Part shown: positions 1-8,400 of the stretch, piece after piece | How the letters are laid out: every line of letters begins with the position of its first letter | How positions within the stretch are numbered: the stretch's first letter is position 1 | Origin: Streptomyces sp. B21-083 | Lineage (GTDB): Bacteria > Actinomycetota > Actinomycetes > Streptomycetales > Streptomycetaceae | Length of the DNA: 64,000 nt | Direction: 5' to 3' | Assembly (NCBI RefSeq): GCF_036898825.1 | Contig: NZ_JARUND010000001.1 | Span: 3,782,001 to 3,846,000, forward strand | The notes under the pieces: generated by a model | What the model saw: only the letters and a program-made list of their open reading frames with translations | What the model was told of the DNA's origin: nothing | Database searches by the model: none | Made by a program: the position numbers and the translations under genes

Positions 1-294
1 GCCGTCCAGCGTGCAGACGCCGTGGACGGGGACGCCGAGCGCCAGTCCGAAGGTGTCGGCGGTCATCAGGCCGACGCGCAGCCCGGTGTAAGGGCCGGGG
101 CCGATGCCGACGACGATGCCGGTGACGGCGTCGAGGCCCGTGCCCGCCTCGGCGAGGATCCGGTCGACGGCGGGCAGCAGCAGTTCCCCGTGCCGGCGCG
201 CGTCGACCTGGCTCGACGCGGCGACGACGGCCGTCCCGTCGTGCAGGGCGACCGTGACGGCCGGGGTGGCGGTATCCAGAGCGAGCAAGAGCAC
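1..294 (-). CDS. tsaB: TsaB, tRNA threonylcarbamoyladenosine biosynthesis protein (3' part cut by window edge)
   Basis: The minus strand reads from a GTG at 294 into VLLLALDTATPAVTVALHDG and further on the glycine-rich GIGPGPYTGLRVGL, the typical N-terminal half of TsaB, the ASKHA-fold partner of TsaD in forming t6A37 on ANN-decoding tRNAs. About 98 codons are visible; the C-terminal half lies left of the window. No strong ribosome site precedes the GTG, but the VLLLALDT start matches the family. TsaE, which acts in the same pathway, lies nearby on the same strand at 1283-1846. Confidence 0.9.
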   Translation of the reverse strand, partial: MLLLALDTATPAVTVALHDGTAVVAASSQVDARRHGELLLPAVDRILAEAGTGLDAVTGIVVGIGPGPYTGLRVGLMTADTFGLALGVPVHGVCTLDG

Positions 295-404
295 GCGAAC
301 AGCCTACGGCGCCCGCGCCCCGCGTACGGCCGCTCCGGTCGGCGGTACGGCTGCTGCTACCGTCACCGCAAAACGGGACGTAACTGACGAAGAGGTGGGC
401 ACTG

Positions 405-962
405 GTGACCAGGAGCAGCTCGGGATTCGTGGCCGGGCTCACCGCGGCGGCTCTCGCCGGGGTCGGCTTCCTCGCCTACCAGGCCTCGGCGAACGTCCCC
501 CTGCGTCCGGGCGCCGAGCGCCTGTCCTCCTCGACGCCGGTGACCACGTCGAAGGTCCCCCGGGACACCCGGCACCCGGGGGCGCTGCCGGCCGGCTCCG
601 GCGCGGGCAGGCGGGTCGTGTACTCCCTGGAGGACGACCGGGTGTGGCTGGTGGGCACGGCCGGCAGGGCGCGCCGCTCGTTCACGGTCACGCCGGGCAC
701 GGTCGATCCGGCGCCGGGCAGCTATCTGGTCACGTCCCGCTCGAACTCGATCACGGGGACCGACGGCATCCCGATCGAGCACGTCGTGCGGTTCACGGGC
801 GTGGACGGCGTGGCCATCGGCTTCAGCGCGGCGGTGGACGACGGCGCGGTTCCGCAGGCCGACCCCGAGACGCGCACGGGCGGCATCCGGGAGACGCGGA
901 CCGACGGGGACGCGATGTGGGAGTTCGCGACGGTCGGCGAGAAGGTCGTCGTGATCCGCTGA
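405..962 (+). CDS. Membrane-anchored or secreted protein resembling an L,D-transpeptidase without its catalytic cysteine
   Basis: 185 residues starting with GTG at 405, after a good ribosome site (AGAGGTGGG at 391-399). One hydrophobic segment at about residues 6-25 (FVAGLTAAALAGVGFLAY) acts as anchor or signal peptide. The rest (RVVYSLEDDRVWLV, then GSYLVTSRSNSITGTDGIPIEHVVRF) follows the strand pattern of YkuD L,D-transpeptidases, but the usual SxGC catalytic motif is absent and there is no cysteine at all. I infer a degenerate, non-catalytic YkuD-like protein of the cell envelope. It is the only plus-strand gene in the first 10.7 kb. Confidence 0.65.
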   Translation: MTRSSSGFVAGLTAAALAGVGFLAYQASANVPLRPGAERLSSSTPVTTSKVPRDTRHPGALPAGSGAGRRVVYSLEDDRVWLVGTAGRARRSFTVTPGTVDPAPGSYLVTSRSNSITGTDGIPIEHVVRFTGVDGVAIGFSAAVDDGAVPQADPETRTGGIRETRTDGDAMWEFATVGEKVVVIR

Positions 963-983
963 ACGCGCGACGACAGCCAGACT

Positions 984-1163
984 CTAGGCGGCTTCGGGCC
1001 GCCGGCGGACGGACACCTCGGGCGGACGCGGCGGTGTCGAGACCGCGCGGGCGGCGGCGCAGGACGCCAGCAGATCACGCATGGACACCCCGGGGACCGC
1101 GTACGGCTTCGGCTCGGGCGCGTTCATGCTCATGCTCGCGCTCGCGCTCTCGGTAGCCGACAT
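984..1163 (-). CDS. 59-residue miniprotein downstream of an iron-box-like site
   Basis: A short ORF runs from ATG 1163 to TAG 984, with a strong ribosome site (CAGGAGG) 7 nt upstream. It begins MSATESASASMSMNAPEPKP and has a central segment GVSMRDLLASCAAARAVSTPP followed by an arginine-rich tail. There is one cysteine and no membrane segment or signal peptide. The MRDLLASCAAA core resembles very short proteins I recall from other Streptomyces, but I know no function. An iron-box-like sequence lies 33 nt upstream of the start (1196-1214), suggesting repression by a DmdR/IdeR-type regulator when iron is plentiful. Coding assignment rests on the ribosome site, start and length only. Confidence 0.6.
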   Translation of the reverse strand: MSATESASASMSMNAPEPKPYAVPGVSMRDLLASCAAARAVSTPPRPPEVSVRRRPEAA

Positions 1164-1195
1164 GGGCGCCTCCTGAGGTCCGGGGGCGGACGTAG

Positions 1196-1214
1196 TTAGG
1201 TAAACCTAACCACG
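1196..1214 (-). promoter_or_regulatory. Iron-box-like operator (DmdR/IdeR type)
   Basis: TTAGGTAAACCTAACCACG agrees at 15 of 19 positions with the known actinobacterial iron box TWAGGTWAGSCTWACCTWA; mismatches are one central base and the last three. The heptamers GTTAGGT and ACCTAAC also form a dyad at 1195-1210. Only the 59-residue ORF starting at 1163 lies in position to be controlled; tsaE, on the other side, ends at 1283 on the same strand. Confidence 0.55.
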
Positions 1215-1282
1215 AGCTGGGTACCATGTGACCACGGGCGAGACACCCGACGCAACATCTTGCCGACGGATTGTCGGAACAT

Positions 1283-1846
1283 TCACGCGAACGTTCCCAC
1301 TGCGCTCAGGTCAACCGGCGCCCACCGCTCCCCCACCCCCGTGAGGGTGACGTGCCGCACCTCGTCCGTGGTGTCTCCGACGGCCCGGTGGATGAGGAGA
1401 TGGAGCCGGTCGTCGGTCAGCTCCTCGACCTTGCCCTCACCCCACTCCACGACGATGACGGACTCGGGCAGCGAGACGTCGAGGTCGAGATCCTCCATGT
1501 CGTCGAGACCGCCGGCCAGCCGGTACGCGTCCACGTGGACGAGCGGCGGCCCGTCGCCGAGGGAGGGGTGGACGCGGGCGATCACGAAGGTGGGCGAGGT
1601 GACCGCACCCCGGACCCCGAGCCCCTCGCCGAGCCCGCGCGTCAGCGTCGTCTTGCCCGCGCCCAGCTCACCGGTGAGCATGACGAGGTCGCCGGCCCGG
1701 AGCAGCCCGGCGAGCCTCCGGCCCAACTCCCGCATCTCGTCGGGTGAGTTGACGATGAGCTCGGACGACAGGGAGGACGTGGGGCGCGAGGGGGCCTCGG
1801 TGGGGAACTCAGCCGGGCCGTCGTGCGCTGCTGCTGGTGCTTCCAT
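1283..1846 (-). CDS. tsaE: TsaE, ATPase of tRNA t6A biosynthesis
   Basis: P-loop ATPase that drives the TsaB-TsaD complex. The Walker A GELGAGKTT is at residues 59-67, followed by SPTFVIARVH and the conserved HVDAYRL, then the VVEWGE block, all typical of TsaE. The start is uncertain: ATG 1846 gives 187 residues, and GTG 1879 would add 11. Both overlap the end of the upstream hydrolase (stop at 1809), suggesting translational coupling. The C-terminus is longer than in the minimal family, as often in Streptomyces. Confidence 0.9.
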   Translation of the reverse strand: MEAPAAAHDGPAEFPTEAPSRPTSSLSSELIVNSPDEMRELGRRLAGLLRAGDLVMLTGELGAGKTTLTRGLGEGLGVRGAVTSPTFVIARVHPSLGDGPPLVHVDAYRLAGGLDDMEDLDLDVSLPESVIVVEWGEGKVEELTDDRLHLLIHRAVGDTTDEVRHVTLTGVGERWAPVDLSAVGTFA

Positions 1847-3071
1847 AACCGGAAACCGTAGCCCCTGCCGGCACGGCACCCGCGCGGGTGAGCAGGTCGG
1901 CGAGCCGGTCGGTGACCACCTCGGGGTGTTCCAGCATCACCAGGTGCCCGGCGTCCGGCACGAGGACCAGCTCGGCGTCCGGCAGCAGGTCGGCGATGGC
2001 CTCGCTGTGCTCGCTCGGCGTGACGAGATCCCCGACCCCGGCCAGCACGAGGACGGGCAGGTCCCTGAAGTGGACGAGGGCCTCGGTCTTGTCGTGCTCG
2101 GTGAAGGCCGGGTAGAACTCGGCGACGACATCGATGGGCGTGCCCTCGATCATCCGCTCGGCGAACCGGGCGACGGCGGGATCGACGTCCCGCGACGCGA
2201 ACGAGTACCGCTTGATGATGCCGGTGAAGAGATCGGCGGTGGCCCGCCGCCCCCGCTCCACCCACTCGGCCTGTTGCCCCAGCGCCTTCAGTACGCCGGG
2301 CAGCACGCGCCGAACGGCGTTCACGCCCGCGACGGGCAGCCCGAAGTTGACCTCGCCGAGCCGCCCCGACGACGTACCCACGAAGGCGATCCCGACGACC
2401 CGCTCCCTTACGACGTCCGGGTACTCGTCGGCGAAGGCCATGACGGTCATCCCGCCCATGGAGTGCCCGACGAGCACGATCGGCCCTTCGGGGACGGCGG
2501 CGTCGAGGACGGCTTTCAGGTCCTGCCCGAGCTGGTCGATGGAGACGGGCGTCTTGTCGTTGAGCTGGGCGGCCCCGCGCCCGGACCGCCCATGGCTGCG
2601 CTGGTCCCAGTAGACGCTGCGCACGACACCGCGCAGGGCGGTCCGCTGGAAGTGCCAGGAGTCCTGGTTGAGGCAGTAGCCGTGGCTGAAGACGACCGTG
2701 ACGGGCGCCGGGGCCTTGCGCCCGAAGAGCCGCCGACGGCGCGGGGTGAGCGCGGGCGCGGCCTCCGGGTCGACGTCGTCGACCTCGTAGTACAGCTCGG
2801 TGCCGTCGTCGGCGTACGCCTTGCCCGGGGTGCCGCGCAGCGCGCCGTAGGGGCCCGCCGAGTCGAGCACGAGCCGCGCCCGCTCGCGCATACCGCGCCC
2901 CACGGTGAGCCGCTCGACGGCGACGCCCGCGGCGGCACCGGCGGCGACCACCCCTATGGCGACGCCCGCGATGCCGGTCGCCCGGCGCCAGCCCCCGGCC
3001 GTCGCCTCCGCGGCGGAGGCCACGGCCGCCGTGGCGACGCTCGCGACGACCTCCGCACTGCTCTCGCTCAC
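1809..3071 (-). CDS. Alpha/beta-fold hydrolase
   Basis: 420 residues from GTG 3071 with ribosome site GAGGAG. An alanine-rich hydrophobic segment at about residues 28-52 (ATGIAGVAIGVVAAGAAAGV) probably anchors it in the membrane. The hydrolase core shows SHGYCLNQDSWHFQR (oxyanion region), the nucleophile elbow GHSMGGM and the late DAGHLVMLEHP carrying the catalytic histidine. Its substrate cannot be told; the family includes esterases, lipases and haloperoxidase-like enzymes. It sits between alr and tsaE on one strand, an arrangement common in Streptomyces. Confidence 0.85.
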   Translation of the reverse strand: MSESSAEVVASVATAAVASAAEATAGGWRRATGIAGVAIGVVAAGAAAGVAVERLTVGRGMRERARLVLDSAGPYGALRGTPGKAYADDGTELYYEVDDVDPEAAPALTPRRRRLFGRKAPAPVTVVFSHGYCLNQDSWHFQRTALRGVVRSVYWDQRSHGRSGRGAAQLNDKTPVSIDQLGQDLKAVLDAAVPEGPIVLVGHSMGGMTVMAFADEYPDVVRERVVGIAFVGTSSGRLGEVNFGLPVAGVNAVRRVLPGVLKALGQQAEWVERGRRATADLFTGIIKRYSFASRDVDPAVARFAERMIEGTPIDVVAEFYPAFTEHDKTEALVHFRDLPVLVLAGVGDLVTPSEHSEAIADLLPDAELVLVPDAGHLVMLEHPEVVTDRLADLLTRAGAVPAGATVSGYGSTSSSARRPG

Positions 3072-3243
3072 GTACCGCTCCTCGCTGGAGATACCACTGA
3101 AGTTGGTGTGTGTTGGTCTCTGTCGGTGTGTTGGTCTGAGTTGCCGGCCCCGCTGACGGGGGAAGAGGAAGGCGGAGTTGTCGGGTTACTCGTGCCGCCG
3201 GGCCGAAGAGCCTTTCGGGCGACTACCCCCGACCGCCCTCTTG

Positions 3244-4413
3244 TTACTCATTCACGTAGACGCGCGGCACCCGGGTTCCGATGCGGGTGACGATTTCGTA
3301 CGCGATCGTCCCGGCCGCCTGTGCCCAGTCCTCGGCGGTGGGCTCACCCCGGTCGCCGGGCCCGAAGAGCAGGACCTCCGCACCCGCCTCGGGCTCGTCG
3401 CCCCCCAGGTCGACGACGAACTGGTCCATGGCGACCCGCCCTGCCACGGTCCGCCACTTGCCGCCGATCAGGACGGGACCGGTGCCGGAGGCGTGGCGCG
3501 GGATGCCGTCCGCGTAGCCGACGGGGACGAGGCCCAGGGTGGTGGCGCCGGGGGTGACGTAGTGGTGCCCGTAACTGACGCCGTGGCCGCCCGGTACGTG
3601 CTTGACCAGCGCGAGCGAGGCGGCCAGCGTCATCACCGGGCGAAGACCGAGGTCGGCGGAGGTCCCGATCTCCGGGCTCGGCGAGATGCCGTAGACGGCC
3701 ACGCCCGTCCGTACGAGGTCGAAGTGCGTGTCCGGACGGCTGAGCACGGCGGGCGAGTTGGCGAGATGCCGCACCTCGGGCCGCAGTCCGTGCCGTTCGG
3801 CGTACGCGACCATGTCGTGGAAGCGGGTGAGCTGGGCGTCGATGGAGGGGTGTTCGGGTTCGTCGGCGCAGGCGAGGTGGGACCAGAGCCCGGTGACGCG
3901 GATCAGCCCGTCCCGCTCGGCGCGCAGCGCGGCGGCGACGAGGGCGCACCAGTCGTCCCCCGGCTGACAGCCGCCGCGGCCGAGCCCGGTGTCGGCCTTC
4001 AGCTGGACACGGGCGGGCCGCCGGGCGGCGGCAGCGGCCTCGGCGACCTCCCGCAGGGCCCACATCCCGCCCACCGACACGTCGATGTCGGCCTCGACGG
4101 CCTCCTGCCACGGCCCGCCCGGCGTCCAGAGCCAGCACATGACCCGGACATGGCGGGGAATCCCGGAGTCCGGCCGGCGCAGGGCGAGGGCCTCCTCCGG
4201 GGTGGCGGTGCCGAGCCACTCGGCGCCCGCGTCGACGGCCGCCCGAGCACATCGGAGCGCCCCGTGGCCGTACGCGTCGGACTTGACGACGGCCATCAGG
4301 GCCGCCCCGCGCGCGCGGGCACGCAGGGTCCGTACGTTGGCCCGCAGGGCGGCCAGGTCGATCTCGGCGCGGGCGCGCAGGGCGGCGGCCGGTGGGGCTG
4401 CTGTCTCACTCAT
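3244..4413 (-). CDS. alr: Alanine racemase
   Basis: Converts L- to D-alanine for peptidoglycan. 389 residues, normal for the family. The PLP-binding lysine is K44 in AVVKSDAYGHG. The second catalytic base is the tyrosine in HGVSYGHHYV (about residue 275). Other family marks are LKADTGLGRGG, TGVAVYGISP and GRVAMDQFVVDLG. The ATG start at 4413 gives a usual N-terminus, with the first strand beginning at RAEIDLAALRAN. It lies in a minus-strand run with the downstream hydrolase (172-nt gap) and the upstream L,D-transpeptidase (43-nt gap). Confidence 0.97.
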   Translation of the reverse strand: MSETAAPPAAALRARAEIDLAALRANVRTLRARARGAALMAVVKSDAYGHGALRCARAAVDAGAEWLGTATPEEALALRRPDSGIPRHVRVMCWLWTPGGPWQEAVEADIDVSVGGMWALREVAEAAAAARRPARVQLKADTGLGRGGCQPGDDWCALVAAALRAERDGLIRVTGLWSHLACADEPEHPSIDAQLTRFHDMVAYAERHGLRPEVRHLANSPAVLSRPDTHFDLVRTGVAVYGISPSPEIGTSADLGLRPVMTLAASLALVKHVPGGHGVSYGHHYVTPGATTLGLVPVGYADGIPRHASGTGPVLIGGKWRTVAGRVAMDQFVVDLGGDEPEAGAEVLLFGPGDRGEPTAEDWAQAAGTIAYEIVTRIGTRVPRVYVNE

Positions 4414-4456
4414 GGCGCCCCCAGTGTCTCAGAGGGACCGCGGAGCACACCCGCGG

Positions 4457-5347
4457 CTACCCCGCGGCCCGTCGTCCCCACACGTACACGTGATCACCCG
4501 TCTTCAGAACGCCCCAGAGGGTACGGGCGTCGGCGAGCCGCATATTGACGCAGCCCATGGAGCCGACGGTGGTGTAGATGCTGCCGTAGACGGCGTGGAA
4601 GGCCTGGCCCCCGCTGAAGAACTGGGCGTAGGGCATGGGGGTGTCGTAGAGGGTGGAGTGGTGGTTCTTGTGCTTCCAGTACACCTTGTGCCACCCGCCA
4701 CGCGTCGGATAGGCGGTACGTCCGGTCCGCACGGGCACGGGCCCGTAGACGACCTTCTTCCCCTTCTGCACCCAGGTCAGCTGCCGCCCGAGATCGACAC
4801 AGGCGACGCGGTAGGTCCGTACAGGGCATTTACCCGCCGCGTTCGGATTCTTCTTCGCGGACAGCAGCTGCATACGGGACCAGGTGACGGGCCCGGCGAA
4901 TCCGCTGGCCGGCTTGATCTTGTACGTGCGCTGGAACGCGCGGATGGCCCGGCAGTCGGCGGCGGACTGCTTGCCGTCCACCCTCAGCTTCAGCCAGAAC
5001 TCGACCTGCCGCTGGTAGGGCCCGGCCAGTTTGGAACAGGCCACTCTGCTCGCGGCCTCACGCAACGGTACGTACTCGATGAGGTCGTACGTCCCCCGCG
5101 CGGCCTCGGCCGGCTCGACGGCGTCCTCTTTACGGCTCGGCGTGTACACCTGCGGCGCGAGCAGTTGGTCCGGGGTGTCGAAGGTCCAGGGCTGGGAGGG
5201 AGCGGGGGGTACGCCGGGGACGAGGACGCCCTCCGGGCCGGGGGCGGGCGGTGGCACGGGATCCGCGACGGCGGGGCCGACGGGCAGCACGGCACTCGCG
5301 ACGAGCAGCGCGGTGAGCCCTCGCAGGACGAACGGTCGACTGATCAT
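4457..5347 (-). CDS. Secreted L,D-transpeptidase (YkuD) with peptidoglycan-binding-like domain
   Basis: Forms 3-3 cross-links in, or attaches proteins to, peptidoglycan outside the membrane. I start at ATG 5347, directly before a signal peptide (RPFVLRGLTALLVASAVLPVG, then AVA-DP); an open frame reaches 5473, but that extension is low-complexity repeat sequence. A proline-rich linker is followed at about residues 125-180 by a peptidoglycan-binding-like helical domain (DCRAIRAFQRTYKIKPASGF). The C-terminal YkuD domain has AFHAVYGSIYTTVGSMGCVN with the catalytic cysteine near residue 265. No clear ribosome site is seen at ATG 5347. Confidence 0.85.
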   Translation of the reverse strand: MISRPFVLRGLTALLVASAVLPVGPAVADPVPPPAPGPEGVLVPGVPPAPSQPWTFDTPDQLLAPQVYTPSRKEDAVEPAEAARGTYDLIEYVPLREAASRVACSKLAGPYQRQVEFWLKLRVDGKQSAADCRAIRAFQRTYKIKPASGFAGPVTWSRMQLLSAKKNPNAAGKCPVRTYRVACVDLGRQLTWVQKGKKVVYGPVPVRTGRTAYPTRGGWHKVYWKHKNHHSTLYDTPMPYAQFFSGGQAFHAVYGSIYTTVGSMGCVNMRLADARTLWGVLKTGDHVYVWGRRAAG

Positions 5348-5540
5348 GCGATCAGGAGAACGTGGGGTCGACGCCGCCGGGGTCAGCCGCGCGGCGGGGT
5401 CACCCGACCGCGCGTCACCCGGCGGTGCGCCACCCGACCGCGCGTCACTCCGCGCACTCCTCTGACCGGCCATGCGTCATCGGCCGTGCGGTCACCGGCC
5501 ATGCGTCACCGGCCATGCGTCATTCGGCCGTGCGCCATTC

Positions 5541-5986
5541 GAGCGTGCGCCTCAGAGGCCCGGCGCACCCCGCCGACCCCGACCGTCCCCCGCAGCCCGA
5601 ACATCCCGCCAGGCCATCCGCACCCCCTCCGCGACATCCTGCGCCCCCACCGGCGCCCCCTCGGCCCCCAGCCTCCCGGCCATGCGTCATACGAGCGTGC
5701 GCCTCAGAGGCCCGGCGCACCCCGCCGACCCCGACCGTCCCCCGCAGCCCGAACATCCCGCCAGGCCATCCGCACCCCCTCCGCGACATCCTGCGCCCCC
5801 ACCGGCGCCCCCTCGGCCCCCAGCCTCCCGGCCATGCGTCATACGAGCGTGCGCCTCAGAGGCCCGGCGCACCCCGCCGACCCCGACCGTCCCCCGCAGC
5901 CCGAACATCCCGCCAGGCCATCCGCACCCCCTCCGCGACATCCTGCGCCCCCACCGGCGCCCCCTCGGCCGCCAGCCTCCCGGCCA
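5541..5986. repeat. Three tandem 152-bp copies of the 3' end of the NAD(P)HX repair gene
   Basis: Copies begin at 5541, 5693 and 5845. The first two are identical over 152 bp. The third matches for 142 bp with one substitution (GGCCCCC versus GGCCGCC) and is the genuine 3' end of the gene at 5856-7334, including its stop codon. Copies 1 and 2 are therefore orphan gene ends lying downstream. The junctions contain CCGGCCATGCGTCA, which also occurs near 5467, 5497 and 5509 in the adjacent spacer, so slippage or recombination at these short repeats is the likely origin. The flank at 5390-5540 is itself made of degenerate short repeats. Confidence 0.95.
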
Positions 5987-7334
5987 GACCGTGCAGATAC
6001 GCCCCCACGCTCCCCGCGTCCAACGCCGACAGCCCCGCCGCCAGCAGCGACCCGCCCAGCCCCGACAGCACGTCACCGCTGCCGGCGGTGGCAAGCCACC
6101 CGGTGCCGGTCGCGTTCACCCGCACAGCGCCCCCCTCCGAATCGGCGATCAGCGTGGTGGAGCCCTTGAGCAGAACAGTCGCCCCATACCGTGCGGCAAG
6201 CTCACGCACGGCCGACAACCGGCCCCCCTCCACCTCCCCACGCCCCACTCCGAGCAGCGCGGCGGCCTCCCCGGCGTGCGGGGTCATCAGCGTCGGCGCG
6301 GTACGCCCCCGCACCGCGTCCCGGTCCGCCAGCCGCAGCCCGTCCGCGTCGATCAGCACGGCTACGTCCGCCTCCAGCACCTCGGCGACCGTCGCGGCGT
6401 CGTCCCCGGCCCCGGGCCCCACGACCCACGCCTGGACGCGCCCGGCCTTGTGCGGCCCCTGGTCGGACACGAGCACCTCGGGAAAGCGGGCGATCACCGC
6501 GTCGGCGGCGGGCCCCACGTACCGCACGGCTCCGGCGCCGCCCCGCAGGGCTCCCGCCACGGCGAGCACGGCGGCCCCCGGATACCGTGCCGAGCCCGCC
6601 GCGATACCGACGACGCCCCGCCGGTACTTGTCGCTCTCGACACCGGGCACCGGCAACAGCCGCGCGACGTCCGCGTGTTGCAACGCCTCCAGCTCGGCCC
6701 GCCCGGGAAGGACCTCCCCGAGCCCGATGTCGACGAGCCGCACGGTCCCGGCGTACTCACGCGCGGGATCGATGAGCAGACCCGGCTTGTGGGTCCCGAA
6801 GGTCACGGTCAGATCGGCCCGGATCGCCGCCCCGGGCACCTCACCGCTGTCGGCGTCGACCCCGCTGGGCAGATCGACGGCGACGACGGCGACCCCCGAC
6901 TCCCGGACCACCTCGGCCAACGGCACGGCGTCGCCCCGCAGCCCACCCCGCCCGCCGATCCCGACGATGCCGTCGACGACGAGGTGGGCGCGACGGATCG
7001 CCCCTTCTACGTCACCGGACCCGGAAACCACCGTCCCGCCCGCTGCCCGCAGCGCCGCGAGCCCCCCGGCGTGGGTGCGCTCCGGGGCGAGCAGCACCGC
7101 CGTGACGCCCGCTCCGCGCCGGGCGAGCCTGGCCCCGGCGTACAGGGCGTCGCCCCCGTTGTCGCCGCTGCCGACGAGCAGGACGACCCGGCTGCCGTAC
7201 ACCCGCCCCATCAACTGGCCGCAGGCGACGGCCAGTCCGGCCGCCGCACGCTGCATGAGCGCACCCTCCGGCAACCGCGCCATCAGCTCCCGCTCGGCCG
7301 CCCGTACCGTCTCCACGCTGTACGCAGTTCGCAT
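5856..7334 (-). CDS. nnr: Bifunctional NAD(P)H-hydrate epimerase / ADP-dependent dehydratase
   Basis: Repairs hydrated NADH and NADPH. 492 residues from ATG 7334, with GGGAG about 9 nt upstream; an in-frame ATG 18 nt earlier is less likely. The N-terminal YjeF epimerase domain (about 1-215) has the nucleotide loop VGSGDNGGDAL. The C-terminal ribokinase-like dehydratase domain (about 225-490) has LMTPHAGEAAALL and the catalytic NATGTGWLATAGSGDVLSGL. The last ~45 codons lie in the third copy of the 152-bp tandem repeat, so this end has been duplicated downstream while the gene stayed intact. It precedes the L,D-transpeptidase and follows acpS on the same strand. Confidence 0.96.
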   Translation of the reverse strand: MRTAYSVETVRAAERELMARLPEGALMQRAAAGLAVACGQLMGRVYGSRVVLLVGSGDNGGDALYAGARLARRGAGVTAVLLAPERTHAGGLAALRAAGGTVVSGSGDVEGAIRRAHLVVDGIVGIGGRGGLRGDAVPLAEVVRESGVAVVAVDLPSGVDADSGEVPGAAIRADLTVTFGTHKPGLLIDPAREYAGTVRLVDIGLGEVLPGRAELEALQHADVARLLPVPGVESDKYRRGVVGIAAGSARYPGAAVLAVAGALRGGAGAVRYVGPAADAVIARFPEVLVSDQGPHKAGRVQAWVVGPGAGDDAATVAEVLEADVAVLIDADGLRLADRDAVRGRTAPTLMTPHAGEAAALLGVGRGEVEGGRLSAVRELAARYGATVLLKGSTTLIADSEGGAVRVNATGTGWLATAGSGDVLSGLGGSLLAAGLSALDAGSVGAYLHGLAGRLAAEGAPVGAQDVAEGVRMAWRDVRAAGDGRGRRGAPGL

Positions 7335-7409
7335 ACTCCGAGTCTCCCGCACACCCGGCCGACCGGCCCGCCGAGCAGCCGTACACGGGCCCTACCCCCG
7401 TCAGGTGCC

Positions 7410-7781
7410 CTACGCCTCGGCGATCACCACAGCCGAAGCCACCCCGGCGTCATGACTGAGCGACACATGCCATGACCGCACCCCGAGTTCCGCCGCGCGC
7501 GCGGCCACGGTCCCCGTCACACGCAGCCAGGGCCGCCCGCTGTCCTCGACGCAGACCTCCGCGTCCGTCCAGAGCAGCCCGGCCGGAGCACCCAGCGCCT
7601 TGGCGACCGCCTCCTTCGCGGCGAACCGGGCAGCGAGCGAGGCAGCGCCGCGCCGCTCACCGCTCGGCAGCAGCAACTCACTGTCCAGGAACAGCCGTTG
7701 AGCCAGCCCGGGCGTCCGCTCCAACGAGGCCCGGAACCGCTCGATCTCGGCGACGTCGATCCCCACTCCGATGATGCTCAT
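7410..7781 (-). CDS. acpS: Holo-[acyl-carrier-protein] synthase
   Basis: Transfers 4'-phosphopantetheine from CoA to the serine of acyl carrier protein. From ATG 7781 it encodes 123 residues, the normal AcpS length. It shows the N-terminal magnesium motif [13 protein letters not shown] and the central [12 protein letters not shown], plus the late [10 protein letters not shown]. The frame stays open upstream to 8222, but that part overlaps the next gene and is not family-like. It lies 75 nt upstream of the NAD(P)HX repair gene on the same strand, a neighbour pair common in Streptomyces. Confidence 0.96.
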   Translation of the reverse strand: MSIIGVGIDVAEIERFRASLERTPGLAQRLFLDSELLLPSGERRGAASLAARFAAKEAVAKALGAPAGLLWTDAEVCVEDSGRPWLRVTGTVAARAAELGVRSWHVSLSHDAGVASAVVIAEA

Positions 7782-7791
7782 GCCGAGAACC

Positions 7792-8400
7792 CTAAGGTGA
7801 GCGCCTCGGGACGACGAGTTCAAGCGGTGGTGAGGGCAGCCCGAAGTGCTCGGCGATGATCCGTACGGTGTGCGTGCCGTCGGCGTTGAACCCGGGCTCG
7901 GCGTCGTACCTCGGGGTGTCCCGGCCGACGATCCCGGCGTCCAGCAGTTCACGGACGAGCAGGTCGGCCATGCCTCCGGAGCGTCGTGACTCGCGGCGCC
8001 CACCGAGGTTGAACACGATCCTCTCGAACCCGCCACGGCTGTAGACGAACTGGAACGGGTGCTCCTCGCAGTGCGGGACCATGTAGTTCTGCCCGTGCGG
8101 GCACGCGCACGCGGGTGTGGAGGCGAGGAACACGGTCTCCACGCGCTCCGGATCGCCGGCCCGCTGCGCGTGGTGGTAACGCCCCATGACGGCCGTGATG
8201 CTTCGTGCGAGATCCCAACCACTCTGCCCGGCCTCGCACGCGTTCGGGGCGGTGTAGGCGTCGTGCACCACCCACACCCAACCGTCCGCCTCCCCTACGA
8301 GGCCGGGAGGACGTCCCGCTTCCTCGAAGATGTCGACGACGGTGGGCATGGCCATGCCCTTGCAGAAGGTGACGAACGTGTTCGGGGCGAGCCAGCTCAC
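7792..8400 (-). CDS. Protein of unknown function, paralogue of its upstream neighbour
   Basis: 202 residues from GTG 8400, whose GTGA overlaps the stop of the upstream gene, so the two are translationally coupled. It shares with that neighbour the block GE(A/G)DGWVWVVHD near the N-terminus and a C-terminal segment ([17 protein letters not shown] ... [18 protein letters not shown]) resembling its EELLAANLIGPDALYE ... LVRTIADFFELPSL. There is a cysteine/histidine cluster [15 protein letters not shown] at about residues 97-111. No signal peptide or membrane segment. The pair resembles small Streptomyces families such as DUF6461, but I am unsure; no function can be given. Confidence 0.7.
   Translation of the reverse strand: MSWLAPNTFVTFCKGMAMPTVVDIFEEAGRPPGLVGEADGWVWVVHDAYTAPNACEAGQSGWDLARSITAVMGRYHHAQRAGDPERVETVFLASTPACACPHGQNYMVPHCEEHPFQFVYSRGGFERIVFNLGGRRESRRSGGMADLLVRELLDAGIVGRDTPRYDAEPGFNADGTHTVRIIAEHFGLPSPPLELVVPRRSP

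Noticed and set aside
1260..3290. Long plus-strand open frame of 676 codons opposite tsaE and the hydrolase
   Set aside because: It is the GC-rich antisense shadow of two clearly recognisable genes; its translation is proline/arginine/glycine-rich with no known domain.
5362..7475. Plus-strand frames running through the tandem repeat and the NAD(P)HX repair gene
   Set aside because: They are low-complexity products of repeated GC-rich sequence, opposite a gene with a complete family signature.
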